Part shown: in pieces, positions 42,982-54,315 of the stretch
How positions within the stretch are numbered: position 1 is the first letter of the stretch
How the letters are laid out: every line of letters starts with the position of its first letter
DNA from: Anaspis maculata
Lineage: Eukaryota; Arthropoda; Insecta; Coleoptera; Scraptiidae
Assembly (NCBI GenBank): GCA_949128115.1
Contig: OX421966.1
Coordinates: forward strand, 70,101,774 to 70,165,773
DNA length: 64,000 nucleotides
Direction: 5' to 3'
The notes under the pieces: generated by a model
Database searches by the model: none
What the model saw: the letters and a program-made list of their open reading frames with translations, nothing else
Told to the model about the DNA's origin: nothing
Program-made: the position numbers and the translations under genes

Positions 42982-45017
42982 AAAATTCACTTTGGTCCCT
43001 TGGTATATGATATACTGTTATATACATTTCTTGGTACTGTAATTTTTTGATATTTTGATGATTTCAGAGGGCCTTCAAAACATTTTACAGTAAAGCTGTG
43101 AGCTGACCACTTCTTTAGTGTAATAAGTGAAGCTTATAGAGCAAATCCATATTGATATTGGACTCGTGTTAGATGTTTAGAGTGTCGCATATAGGCTAAA
43201 TCGAAGAAATATGTAAAATTTCTCTGATCTGATTTGATTCCCTCGATACATCCTGTATATGTACAATGTGACGTTTTTGACTTTTCTATGTTCGTAATCA
43301 ACGGTTCAAGAGAAAGAGTTCAAGACTATCACCGCAACTATAGCATGAAGGATTCTCGAGAAATCTCATTTTGAAATTTTTTTGTCACATCGACATTTTA
43401 GTTTTTCGAGTCAAGTGGCCATGAAGCTTTCATGACAATGCCTCTCACTTCCAGAAGCTCTATCTCAAAAATCATAGGTTGCAGAAAGGTCATTTAAAAA
43501 CTATTCTTTAGGGAATTTCATTGGTTTGAAAATGACTTCTTACATCTTTTGCTGTCAGATGGCCCAAAATCAAGATATTCGGCAAAAACCACGCTGGTGC
43601 ACTTCTTGTTGATGATGGCGACATGACGCCGACATTTCCGAAAAGGGGGAAACTAGTATGTCGAAACCTAAGCTACACATATCGTTTTAAGCTAGTTTCC
43701 AGCCAGGAAATAATCAACAGTAATATCACAAGTGCTTAGATTTTCACGATAATTTTGGTCAGGCGATCGCGAGTGCTGATTGTAGCGATAAATGCCCGAC
43801 TCCGTAGGAGGAGGGCATTTATCTAGGGACAATCAGCCCGAGGGAAACGCCTGGCCAAAATTATCTGGGAAAATCTCGAGCACGAGTGATATTTTGAAGA
43901 TTATTACATAAAAGAAGTCTGAAGTGACAGCTGTCAGATTTTGTTGTTTACATGAATTTTATTCCGTTGCTATTGACAGTGGGATTTAGATAAGTGAATA
44001 TTATCCTTGTAGGTCTGATAATCAAGGGCGTTGTATGTAATAATCATTTCCTTATTGAGCTGATTTTTGTTCCCTGGCGCCTGGGCTAATATGACAATAG
44101 TAGAAGCCCCTGAAACATTCTTAAAGATCTTGTAGAAATCTCAAGTAATTCCTGGAAACTTCATAGAAGTATTTATCAATTCCTAGGAATTCCGTTGGAA
44201 TAATAAGGAATCAATGGAGATTTTTGGGAGTCCACAAAAATCTTCGAAAATTCTTGCAAATACGAGTGCAAATCTGTGGAAATCCCGTGAAAATCGTTGA
44301 AAATCTATAGAAACTCTGAGGAATCATTGAAAGACTTTAGAAATTTCATATGAATCTTCAGGAATGCCGTGGAAATCTATATAACTCTCTCTAATTCTCG
44401 AGAAAATCTTTGGGAGTCCATCGAATCTCATACAAATCTTTAGAATGTCTTAGATACTCTCAAAAATCTTCACAAATCCCGTAGGAATCTCTAGAAGTCC
44501 CTTAAAGTCTTGTGGAAAGTCCTTGAATCGATGAAATGTGTTCAATCGAATGAAAAGAAATTCAATCGATATTTTCATGAATTCTGTAAAGACCTTCAGG
44601 ACTTCCCAAAAATCTTGAGAAAGTATGAGAAATTCCTATCAATCCTGTAAAAATCTTCAAGAATCCTTTAAATTTCCATGGAACCCTTCAGAATCAATAG
44701 AAATTTTTGGGAATCCTCAAAAATCCTGTATAAATTGTAAGAACCTAGAAATTCTCAGAAATCTTCAAAATCTTGTGAGAAATCTTCAGAGCCGTAGGAA
44801 CATACTAATATTCAATTTCAATCTGTAGAAATCAGAAAAGCGATAGAAATCACATGTAGAATCATGTTCAATCCCAGAACTCACTGGAAACTCTCAAAAA
44901 TCTCTGGAAATCGCTGGAAACCCGGCATAGATATTTAGAAATCCCTAAAAATTTCAGAAGAATCCTTGAGAACTCTTATGATCTCCCAGAAATTTTGGAA
45001 GATCTCTAGAAATTCTC
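42982..45017. repeat. Inverted repeat IR-B, right arm
   Basis: Mirror of 38,070-39,778, enlarged by a 322-bp insertion (43,717-44,038). The inner end is at TTCACTTTGGTCCCTTGG and the outer end in reversed array at about 45,017. It lies upstream of SP1, whereas the left arm is inside SP1 intron 1. Confidence 0.85.
43717..44038. mobile_element. Foldback element with 8-bp target duplication AATAATCA
   Basis: AATAATCA lies at 43,709-43,716 and 44,039-44,046, and the uninterrupted sequence is seen in the mirror arm near 39,050. The first half is a ~172-bp hairpin (43,722-43,893): AATATCAC at one end and GTGATATT at the other, with long pairing including TAATTTTGG/CCAAAATTA and GATAAATGCCC/GGGCATTTATC. 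An 8-bp duplication suits hAT-type transposition, but the outermost ends share only a few bases, so the class stays open. Confidence 0.75.
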
Positions 45018-47520
45018 GAAGGGATCTCTGAAAGTCGCTGAAAATCTTGTGGAGAAATACTTCTCCAATTCTAGAAATTCCATACAAATTTTCAGGAATC
45101 CTCAGAAATCCCGTTAAAATCTTGAGGAGTCCATAAAAGTTCCGTAGAGATTTTTGGAAATCGCTCGAGTTCTTGATAAAGTCAATAATGGATGTCTTGA
45201 GGGATTCTTGTAATCGTTGATGATCTTCAGGAATCTTTTCTTCAGAAATATCGTAGAGATCCCTACAAATCACAAATTCCATACAAAACTCTGGAAATTT
45301 CTGAAAACACTTGCAAATTGTTGGAGATCTCGAAGAAATCTCTAGATATAAAGTTAGAAACCCCGTAGACATCTTCAGAAATCTTCAAAAATTCTTCAGG
45401 AATCCCTAAAACTATCATACAAATCTCTGTAAATCCCTAGAAATCCCCCAGAAACCCTGAGCCTCTTGGAAGTCCCTAGAAACCGTAGAAATATCAAAAA
45501 ATATTTGGAAATCATCGGTCAACTTCAGAAGTCCACAAAAAATCCTTGAATTATCGTTAAATTCTCTAGAAATTCCAGATCTTTCAAGATCCCTTAAAAT
45601 TTCGTTGTGATTTTTAGAAGCTTCTAGAAATTCTTAGAAATCCGCTAAAATCACGTCTAAATGAACCTGTGAGGATTTCCAGAAATCTCTAGGGATCTTG
45701 TTGTAGTCTTTCGGGAGCCTTATGGATTTTCAGAAATCTAATAAGAATGATCTTCAGAAATACGCAACAATATATTCAAAATCTAGAAATTCCTACAAAA
45801 TCCGTAGAAATATTCAGAAATCTTCAAAAATTCCGTGAAAATATTCAGAAACTCTGGAGAACTTCTGAAACCCCTAGCTATCCCGTAGAATTCTCCAGAA
45901 ATCTGAAAAGATTCTCACAAGAGTCCTCAAAAATCTTGTGGATGTTTTTAGAAATCCCGACGTAGCATCTTCAGAAGCCTCTGAAACTTTCTCAAAAATC
46001 TTGTAGAAATCCAAATTTATCCCTAGAAACTCCATGGAAGTCTTCATCAATTTCTAGAAATTCCGTTGAAATAATGAGAAATCCATAGAAATTTTATAGA
46101 GTCCCCAAAAATCTCCAAAAATTCTCACAAAATCCCGTTAAAATTTTGAGGAGTCCGTAAAAGTCCCGTAGAGATTTTTGGGAATCGCTCGAGTTCCCGT
46201 AAAAATCAATGAAAGTTTTGAGGAACTTTTATGAGGAATCTTCGAAAATTCCCAGTAATCCTGTGAAAAACTATAGAAATCCCCACAAGCCCCGTGGAAA
46301 TTTTTGGAAAATCCTGAAATTCTTCATACAGACTTTCGGAAATTCCCAGAAATCTAACACAAATGTTCAGAAATCCGGTAGAAACTTCCAATACTGCACA
46401 ACAAATCCTAGAAACACTCAGAAATCTCGTAAAAATCTTTAGAGATCCCTAGAAATCCCATACTAGTCTCCAATCTCAGCGCGTCCCTAGAAATCTTGAA
46501 AATGATAATTGAGGTTCCACAATTCAGTTCCTACAAACCCAAGAATATCTTTAGGAATCTCTAGTGATCCCGTAAAAATCTCCAGAAATCCCTAGAAATT
46601 CTCACATAGCCTTCAAAAACCTCGTTGATATAAAATTTGAAACTCTGTAGACATCCCCAGAAATCCTTAGAAATTCTTCAGTAAAATCGTGAAAATCATC
46701 GGAGATCCCTAAAAATCTCACACTTATCACCGTGATTCTCTAGAATTCCCTAAGGAACCTTGAACTTTCTAGAAATCTCTAGAAAACAGAAATATCAAGA
46801 AATAAATACATGGGAAGAGTCTCTTAGAAATCCCTGAAAAACGTAGGAATAATGAAAAAAACTTGGAAAGTATCAGAATATTCCAGGAGCTTTCAGAAAA
46901 CCGTAGAATTATTCTACAATTCCGTAGAAATTCCATACAGATCTTTGGAGATTCCTAGAAGACCTGTGGTGACTCTCAGAAACTTCTAGAAATCCTTGGA
47001 AATCCGCAGAAGTCAAGAGTCGAAATAGTCCTGTTAGAATTTATAGAAATTTCTATAGATCTTGTTGTAGTCTTTCGAGAGTCTCATAGTGTCATGAATT
47101 TCCAAAAATCTTGAGAAAATTTTTTTAGAAATCTGAAACAATCTTGTCGAAATCTCTGGAAATTCCTACAAAATCAGTAGGAATATCAATAAATCCTCAG
47201 AAATTTTGTAAAAACATCCAAATATCCATCGAAATTCTCAAGAATTCTCAGAAATTTTCATTATCAGCTTCCCATTTCAAAGGATGAGTACGGCACTCTA
47301 GCGAAGCAACGTCGCTCCAATTCTAGGGACATTGCCTCCCGGAAAAGATTTTTCAGAAATATTTTACATTTAATTTTTATCATTGTAATCTTCAATAGAA
47401 CCCATAAACGTTGTTTAAAAAAAAAATAAAAAAAAATCATGAATTCTCTGGGATCTTGTAGAAATCCTTGGAGAGTCTTGGGAAACACCTGAAAGTTCTC
47501 AGTAGTAATACAATGAGTGG
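45018..47520. repeat. GATTTCT-type array, reversed orientation
   Basis: Continuous AGAAATC/GGAATC words with the same landmarks as the intron-3 array in reverse, for example a GGATGTTTTTAGAAATCCCGACGTAGC-type segment (shortened here) near 45,940-45,966. Frames such as 44,935-45,372 minus are produced by the repeat. Confidence 0.85.
47264..47441 (+). mobile_element. Small poly(A)-tailed insert, unidentified
   Basis: About 150 bp of non-array sequence (from CTTCCCATTTCAAAGGATGA) ends in two A-runs at about 47,416-47,439, after which the array resumes. This is the form of a truncated retroposed 3' end. No coding likeness is recognised. Confidence 0.35.
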
Positions 47521-47522
47521 TA

Positions 47523-47662
47523 CGATTATTGTCGATGATTTTTTAGTGATATTATGAGTTATAATCCCAAAGCTGAAAATACAACGAGCCCATAGGGCGA
47601 GTTGTATTTTCTTGCATTGGGATTATAACCAAATGATATTATTAAAAAATTATCTGACGATT
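47523..47662. mobile_element. Foldback MITE
   Basis: The halves pair around GAGCCCATAGGGCGAG: GTTATAATCCCAAAGCTG with its inverted counterpart ...TTGGGATTATAACC, and GATGATTTTTTAGTGATATT with the inverted TGATATTATTAAAAAATTATC. Its size and hairpin style resemble the element at 43,722-43,893. No target duplication was identified. Confidence 0.65.
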
Positions 47663-47732
47663 AAGCGTACAACGCATTGTATTTGATAAGACTATATAAT
47701 GAATTGACAGAGCGCTACCCAAGATTCTGGGT

Positions 47733-50700
47733 ATACAAAAGATGTAACAAGGTAAGTTTGAGCTTTAATCTTGGGATTTTGAACTTGACAACCGTCAAAC
47801 TTTGATTTATAATGCTAAGTTTTGATTCAAACACGAGAAATTTCAATTAAAGCTTCAGTATTTGACTTCAGTATCAAAATTTCGACTTCTTACATGGAAA
47901 ACTTGGACTGTCAATTCTCAAAATTTCGAGTTCAACCACGAAATTCCACTTTGAATCAATACGAATAACTACGACTTTGAACAAGAGATCTTCGACTTCT
48001 AAACAGATTTTATTTGACTTTGACTACAAAAACTTGGATTTTTACTGCGCAATAGTAATGACTTTGAACATAACAATGTTCAACTTTATCATCAAAATCT
48101 TCATTTTAGGCACGAAATTTCGACTTCAAACACGAAGGACTTCAATTTTGATCTTGGCACTCTGATTTCAACCACGGAAAATCGACTCCACATTGAAAAC
48201 CTTGGACTTGACATCTTGGAGTCTCAATTTTCATCACGTTAAACTCCTGACTTCAAAGTTGAGACGGTAATTCTTCTACTTTTATTGCAAAATTTTGACT
48301 TATTGATAAAACACGGAAAACTTCAATCAAAGCTTCAGTATTCGACTTCAGTAACAAAGTTTCGACTTCTACATGGGAAACTTCGACTGTCAATTCTCAA
48401 AATTTTGAGTTCAACCACGAAATTTCACCTTGAATCAATACGAATAGCTTCGACTTTGAACAAGAAATCTTCGACTTCAAAACGGATTTTATTTGACCTT
48501 TACTACAAAAACTTGCATTCTTACTTCGCAATAATAGTGACTTTGAACGTGACAATGTTCAATTTTGTCATCAAAATCTTCATTTTTGGCACGAAATTTC
48601 GACTTCAATCACGAAGGACTTCAATTTTGATCTTGACATTGTGACTTCAACCACGGAATTTCGACTCCACACTGGAAACCTTAGACTTGACATCTCGGAG
48701 TCTCAATTTTCCTCACGTTAAACTCCCGACTTCAAAGTTCAGACGGTACTTCTTTTACTTTTATTGCAAAATTTTGACTCATTGACAAAACACGAAAAAC
48801 TTGATTGAAATCTCAAAAATTTGGCTAAAACACAAAATTCTGACTTTAAACATGAGAACTTCGACTTTAACCTCGAACACAAAACATTCAGATTCAGACT
48901 TGGAACAGTAATTTGACTTCAACCCGTTCAAAATCATTCAGCTGGTTTTGGAGTTATTTTCAATTTTTTAAACTGAATATTTTGGCATTTAACACAAAAG
49001 ATGTAACACGGAAGACTTCGACTATCTCGAAACTTCGATTTCAAATGCAAAAATGTTCTTTATTATATTGAATTCTTGACTTTGAATACGAAAAACTTCA
49101 ACTTCAATTTGAAAATTTTCAATCCAAACGTGAAAATCCCTATTTTAATTTTGAAATGTTGGCTTTGAACACGAAATTTTGACTTCAAATACGAAAGGTT
49201 CCAACTTTATCTCAACTTTTTTTTTGGGATAAACTTGGAGAGATGGAATTTTAAGACTTTTTTTTTGACTTGAAATTTTGATTCTAGACTTGAAATTTTG
49301 ACTTGAGATACAAAACATTTTGACTTTGAGCATAAAAGATCCAACATGGAAAACTTCGACTTCTATGTCGGAATTTCGGTCTCAGATGCAAAAACCTTTC
49401 ACGTGCATCATCAAAGTTCGACTTCAATATCGAATTGTAGAATACGGATACAAAAATTCGGCTTCAAACACGGGAGATTTTGACTTGGATCTCGAGTTCA
49501 AAAACCAAAAGCTCCTATTTCAATCTGGAAACTTTGACTTCAAACACAAAAAAATTCGACTTGGAACATGAGAAATCTCTGCTTCAAACCCGTAAAACTT
49601 CCGACTTTCAACTTGAAACCTTGACTTGAAGAAACGACAAAAAACTTCAACTCTTATTGCAAAAATTTGATTATAGATACAAAGAACTTCGACCTAAAAC
49701 AGGGAAACTCTGCCCCAAACAAAAAACTTCCAGTTTTATTTTCAAATTTTGGCTCAATCTCAGTAATTTTGACCTTAATGTCATATTTAGACTCCAAACA
49801 AAAAACTTTGACTTTGAACATGGGAATCCTCGACTTTAATCTGGAAACTTTGACTACAAACACAAGAAAATTTCCTTAAAACACGGAAAACCTTGATTTT
49901 TGACTTGATATTTTGTCTTGGAAAACGACAAACAACTTTGACATTTTCAATGCAAAAATCTGAACATGAAAAACTCAAAGACAGACTAATTAACAATTTT
50001 GATTTTGAAAAAAACGAAAAACTTAACTTCAATCTTGAAACTTCGACTTGATACACGGAATTTCGACTTCTAACAAGAAAAGTTGACTTGTTCGACCCAG
50101 TGACTCAACTTTGATTCCCAAATCTCGAAATTTCCACATAAACCATGAAAGTTCGCTTCAAAACACAAAAGATAATCAATTTTTTACACGAAAAGCTTCG
50201 CTTTTCACTCCAAACTTCTCACATGAAATGAATACTTTTATTGTAATTTCAAAATGTCTACTTTGAACACAAAATTCATATCTCAAACACGAAAGATTTC
50301 AACTTTGGTCTCGGAAGTTCCACTTGAAATAAGAAGATCTACGACTCAAGTCATAATTTCAACTTCAACTTGGAATTCAAACTTGGAGAAAGTCAAACAA
50401 CCTCGACCTATATTACAAAAATTCGACCATGAATACGAAGAACCTTGAGTCAAGATAAAAAAATTCGACTTCAATCAAAAAACTTTGACTTCAGGCGCAA
50501 AGACCCCCAACTTCATCTTGAAATTCTGACTTAAAACACGGAAAACTTCGACCTAAATCTAGAAACTTTGACTTCGAACACGAAATCTAAACTTGAGATA
50601 CAAAAAACTCCAACTTTCGACTTGAAAAAATGACAAACAACTTCGTCATTTATTGCGAAACTTTGACTTTTGAAACTTGAAACTTCAACTTCAAATATGA

Positions 50701-51903
50701 AAATTGTACTCGAACAAAAAAGCTCAATCTTCATTTGAAATATCGACTTCAGGCGCTGAAGCCTTCGACTCTGATCACAAAATTGTGACTCGGAAAACTT
50801 GACCTTGATATCGATATGTTGACTTCAAACACGGAATTTCGACTTGAAACAAAAAAGTTGGGTTCAAGTCCAAATCTCGGACTCAACTTTGACTCTCCAG
50901 GTCTCGAAAACTCGACCTTGACCACGAAATCTTGACTTTCAAAAAGTTTGACTTTTAATACGGAAAATCAAACACGAAAACTTTGAAGACATTTCGTGAC
51001 ATTTTTTTTTGGCATTTTTTTTGAATCATTTGACCATTTTCGCCAGTCATTTAGACACCCAAATCCTTCAAATACGGATAACTTGACATTTTCTGGATTT
51101 TTTGACATGTTTAAAATCATTCTGGGAGTTTTGGAGCTATTTCAACGTTCCTAAAATATTTGGGAACTTTTTGGCACTAGTTTGGTTTTTCAAAATTATT
51201 TCAACATTTTTCGTAACTAACTTGACATTCTGTGAACAGCTCCGAGACTTTGGAGTCAGTTCGACACTTTTTAGAACTTTTCAACTTTTTGAAATCATTG
51301 TGAAATTTGTGGAATAACTCCGGCATTTTGTGCGATTATTTTGGCGTTTTTCAAATTCATTTCGAATTTTTTCAGAATCATTTTGACATTTTTTAATCCT
51401 TTTGACATTTTTTGAATTATTTTGGAATTTTTCGATCATTCAGAAATTCGAATTCAAGAACAATCAATTCAACAATTATTATCTTGACATTTTTGGAGTT
51501 ATTCCGACATGTTCAAAATCATTCTAATAGTTTTTGAGTTATTTTGACTTCTTCCTACCTATTTTGTTGAGCTATTTGACATTTTGCGAAGCTATCCAGA
51601 TAGCTTTAGGAATCATTGTTGAATTTTTTCAATAATTTCGACACCTTTCTGGAATCACCAACATTTTTGGAATAATTGTTGCTTTTTTTCGAACAATTTT
51701 GATATCTTTTCTGGCCTTTCCAACATTTTTTTTTTTCGAATTATTCCAACACTTCTCGTATAATTATGACATATTTTTGAATAATTCCGACATTCTTGCA
51801 GTCATTGTGTCAACCTCTTTTATTTATATTGTGATTTTGGAATTATCTTGGCATACTTCAATCGATGTGACAATAAAATTCGGAAGCAGTGATCAGTTAT
51901 TTG
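47733..51903. repeat. Inverted repeat IR-C, left arm (4.1 kb)
   Basis: Inverted copy of 54,316-58,438. It contains a CGACTT-type degenerate array (about 47,770-51,000, ~20-21 bp period, for example AACTTTGACTTCAAACAC) followed by a TTTTGACATTTTTTG-type array (51,000-51,900). Matching incidental frames on the two arms (49,145-49,333 with 56,887-57,075; 51,102-51,317 with 54,902-55,117) differ by about one residue each, so the arms are very similar. Coordinates of paired points sum to 106,219-106,220 over most of the length, so there are few indels. Confidence 0.9.
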
Positions 51904-52065
51904 ACAATTATTCTAATATTTTATTGAGGTTAGCGTCGAGTTAGCATCGTGCCATTGCTACCAACACATTAATTTTTTTGTTAGCATTATAGTTACTTAC
52001 TGCAAGGTTGCTCGAGCGGAAGACTTTGTTCATCTCGTGGCGCGAAGCCGAGGTGCGAAGCACCG
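51765..52065. repeat. Inverted repeat IR-D, left copy
   Basis: An inverted, more diverged copy of this segment lies at 59,035-59,335, including GGTTGCTCGAGCGGAAGA and GTGGCGCGAAGCCGAGGTG. It overlaps the inner end of IR-C by about 140 bp and so marks an older event than IR-C. Confidence 0.75.
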
Positions 52066-52180
52066 AGGGATACACCCAAGAAAATGCAGTATTTGCCTGC
52101 GATGATGCGCAGACCTTGTAAAATTGTCCTATATCTCACAAAATCCACGCAAACTTCATTTCTGATGTATTTCGCTCGCG

Positions 52181-52273
52181 GGTAATGGCCATTACTCATT
52201 CGGGTGCTTTACGACACTCGCCAAGGCTCGTGTCGGCGAACAACATCCTCATGAGTAAGAAGCAATCATTACC
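52181..52273. mobile_element. Imperfect hairpin (MITE remnant) near SP2
   Basis: GGTAATGGCCATTACTCATT at the left pairs imperfectly with the inverted right half ending ATGAGTAAGAAGCAATCATT ACC, around ACACTCGCC/GGCGAAC-like stems. It lies about 290 bp downstream of the SP2 stop codon. Confidence 0.45.
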
Positions 52274-52566
52274 TGCTTGTTGAATAATATACTATTATTT
52301 AAAGTTTTTTGCGCACACGTTTTTATCAGGTAGGCATAGGCAACCTTTCCATACAACCAACGCATTCATCAACATTCCGCGCTCCGCGACAGCTGTTCAG
52401 ATCAGATCATCTCTCATACGTCACTTTCCGCCCGTGGTCCGAAAGAAGACATCATTTCCCAACCTGTATGAAATTATTCACTCTCCAACTTTTCAAAAGT
52501 TGGGAGTGTATCAATTGCTAACTCATTGTGAATAGAGCATTTTAATTAGTCCAAAACGCAAAAGCC

Positions 52567-53811
52567 TCAAGTCACAGGAAACAAAAGAATGTAACAGACA
52601 ACAACACTTATATTCGACAGTATCACGGCAAAAACGGGCGGCGGATTTCCACATCTGCTTGCGGTATTCACGGCCAAGTAGATGAAGTCCAAATATTGGT
52701 CGACTCGGGTGTTCAGTCCAGGAACGTCGGGATTACCACAGCCAGACCCGCCGGTCACGACACCTGAGAATACGACAAAACATCAGCTGGTTGTGATTTT
52801 TTTCGGCCTCAAAAAATGCGGCCGTAGTATACAATGAAATGCTGCATGCACCTCGGGCGTAATCGGTATTCACGGCCTTGGCTTTTTCAGCACGAATGCT
52901 TCTGGGTCATATCAATTGATTAGTTCATCACCTCACCAATGACGGTGTCGTTTTCATCGTGTTCACCAGTACTGTTTGCTAGTTTGGAACATATCAAGGG
53001 TCCACCGGAGTCTCCACGGCAGGCATCTGCTTCACCTTCAGGGTCCATCGTGCATATCACTTGCCCTCTGATCCAAGGCGAATTCAAGCGTCTCTTGCAC
53101 ATCGCGTTTGCGACCACAGGCAGGTGGACGCACTGCAGCTGACGCAAATGTCTTTTCTTTCTGCGTTCCGACGTCGTTTCTGTATCACCCCATCCCAGAG
53201 TGAACGCCTCCCTGCAGCCAGGCTCCGAGTACTCGTTGTCCACCTTTTCAGGATGCGGGGGCAGCTCCACCAGCTGCACCCGGGGCGTCGGCTGGAACCC
53301 TTCGCTGATCTTCACCACCGCCACGTCGTGCTCCAAGGTTTCCGCATCGAACTGTGGGTGCACGTAGATATTGCTACAATGAGATATCTACATTTGAACT
53401 GGTGATACAAAGCACCTGGTGATGGAGAAGAACTCACAGGATTTCTCTTTCCTGAGGCGCGTCGCCTTCGGACAAGCTCATGCCAGCCTTGACCGAATCC
53501 CACTTTTGCTCGTTGGGATCCTTGAAGCAGTGACCGGCGGTCAATACTGATTTCCAGCCGATCAGGGCTCCGCCGCAGTAGTGCCTCTTGTTGTAATAAC
53601 CGACAAAGGAGACCATGTAGGGGTGGCTTAGGATGTTACAGCTGAATCCTCCGACGATTCTGGCGATGCCTGGCCGTAGTCTGTGAGTTCGGCTGCCATT
53701 TGAGCTGGGCGACAAAGTGCCGGAGTTTCGAACGCATTGGAAAAAGACCGCGAGGACGCAGACGTAGGCTAGCAGCAGACGGTGGCGTTGGTTAGACAAT
53801 TTCAGTGACAT
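52567..53811 (-). CDS. SP2: membrane-tethered trypsin-like serine protease, three exons
   Basis: Exons 53,438-53,811, 52,937-53,373 and 52,567-52,763 join to 335 residues, with donors GTGAGT and GTGAGG and acceptors TTGTAG/C and TTCTCAG/G. A signal peptide (hydrophobic LLLAYVCVLAVFFQC, residues 12-26) is followed by a short linker, activation at IAR/IVGG (51/52), His94 (TAGHC), Asp141 (EHDVAVV), Ser247 (RGDSGGP) and Asp241 at the base of the pocket. It should cleave after Arg or Lys once activated outside the cell. The autolysis-loop region holds SERRKKRHLRQL, a polybasic run. The segment after the last intron reads VVTGGSGCG, so the usual Trp of SWG is Gly. The last ~22 residues are hydrophobic, suggesting anchoring. 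The start is the ATG that begins the signal peptide; an in-frame ATG at 53,886 would add 25 residues. The gene is enclosed by IR-C. Confidence 0.88.
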
Positions 53812-54046
53812 ATCTGACGTTACGCAGCTGTCAAAATCAGTCAAGACTTCGACGGGACCACACGTGACCACACTGACGGGAGCCATGATCGCGGCCGTCT
53901 GTCTCAAGGAGGTTTGTCTGTTTCAGGTTAACGGAAAGCGGGCGGTGAAGTATGTTTGCTAGGTGGGCCTTGGTCCTCAACTTTGTCGAAAACTGCACCC
54001 CGAATACCAACGAAAGATTATCAGCCTCGTTATTAACCTTGCTCAA

Positions 54047-54315
54047 AATATGGTTGGCTTGAAATTATGGCAATCTGCCCGTAACTCAATGCTCACTCTA
54101 CAACATTACATGGGATAAGATGCGGGTCAATTCCCTGATGAACAAAATCTACCAAAATATTTTTTATCCGATAGAACAGCCCGTAACAAGTGAGTTCAGG
54201 ACTTGAGTGATCACTCAAAACCATAATGGCTCACAGGCCACCTTCAGAAATGTTGCAAATTGCAAATTCTTGAGAATTTTTGGATATTTTCACGGAATTT
54301 CTTCAAATCAAAGAA
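54047..54315. other. Upstream flank of SP2 up to IR-C
   Basis: Sequence between the SP2 5' region and the right arm of IR-C. It would contain the SP2 promoter if transcription starts close to the gene, but no TATA box or other clear element was recognised. Confidence 0.4.
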
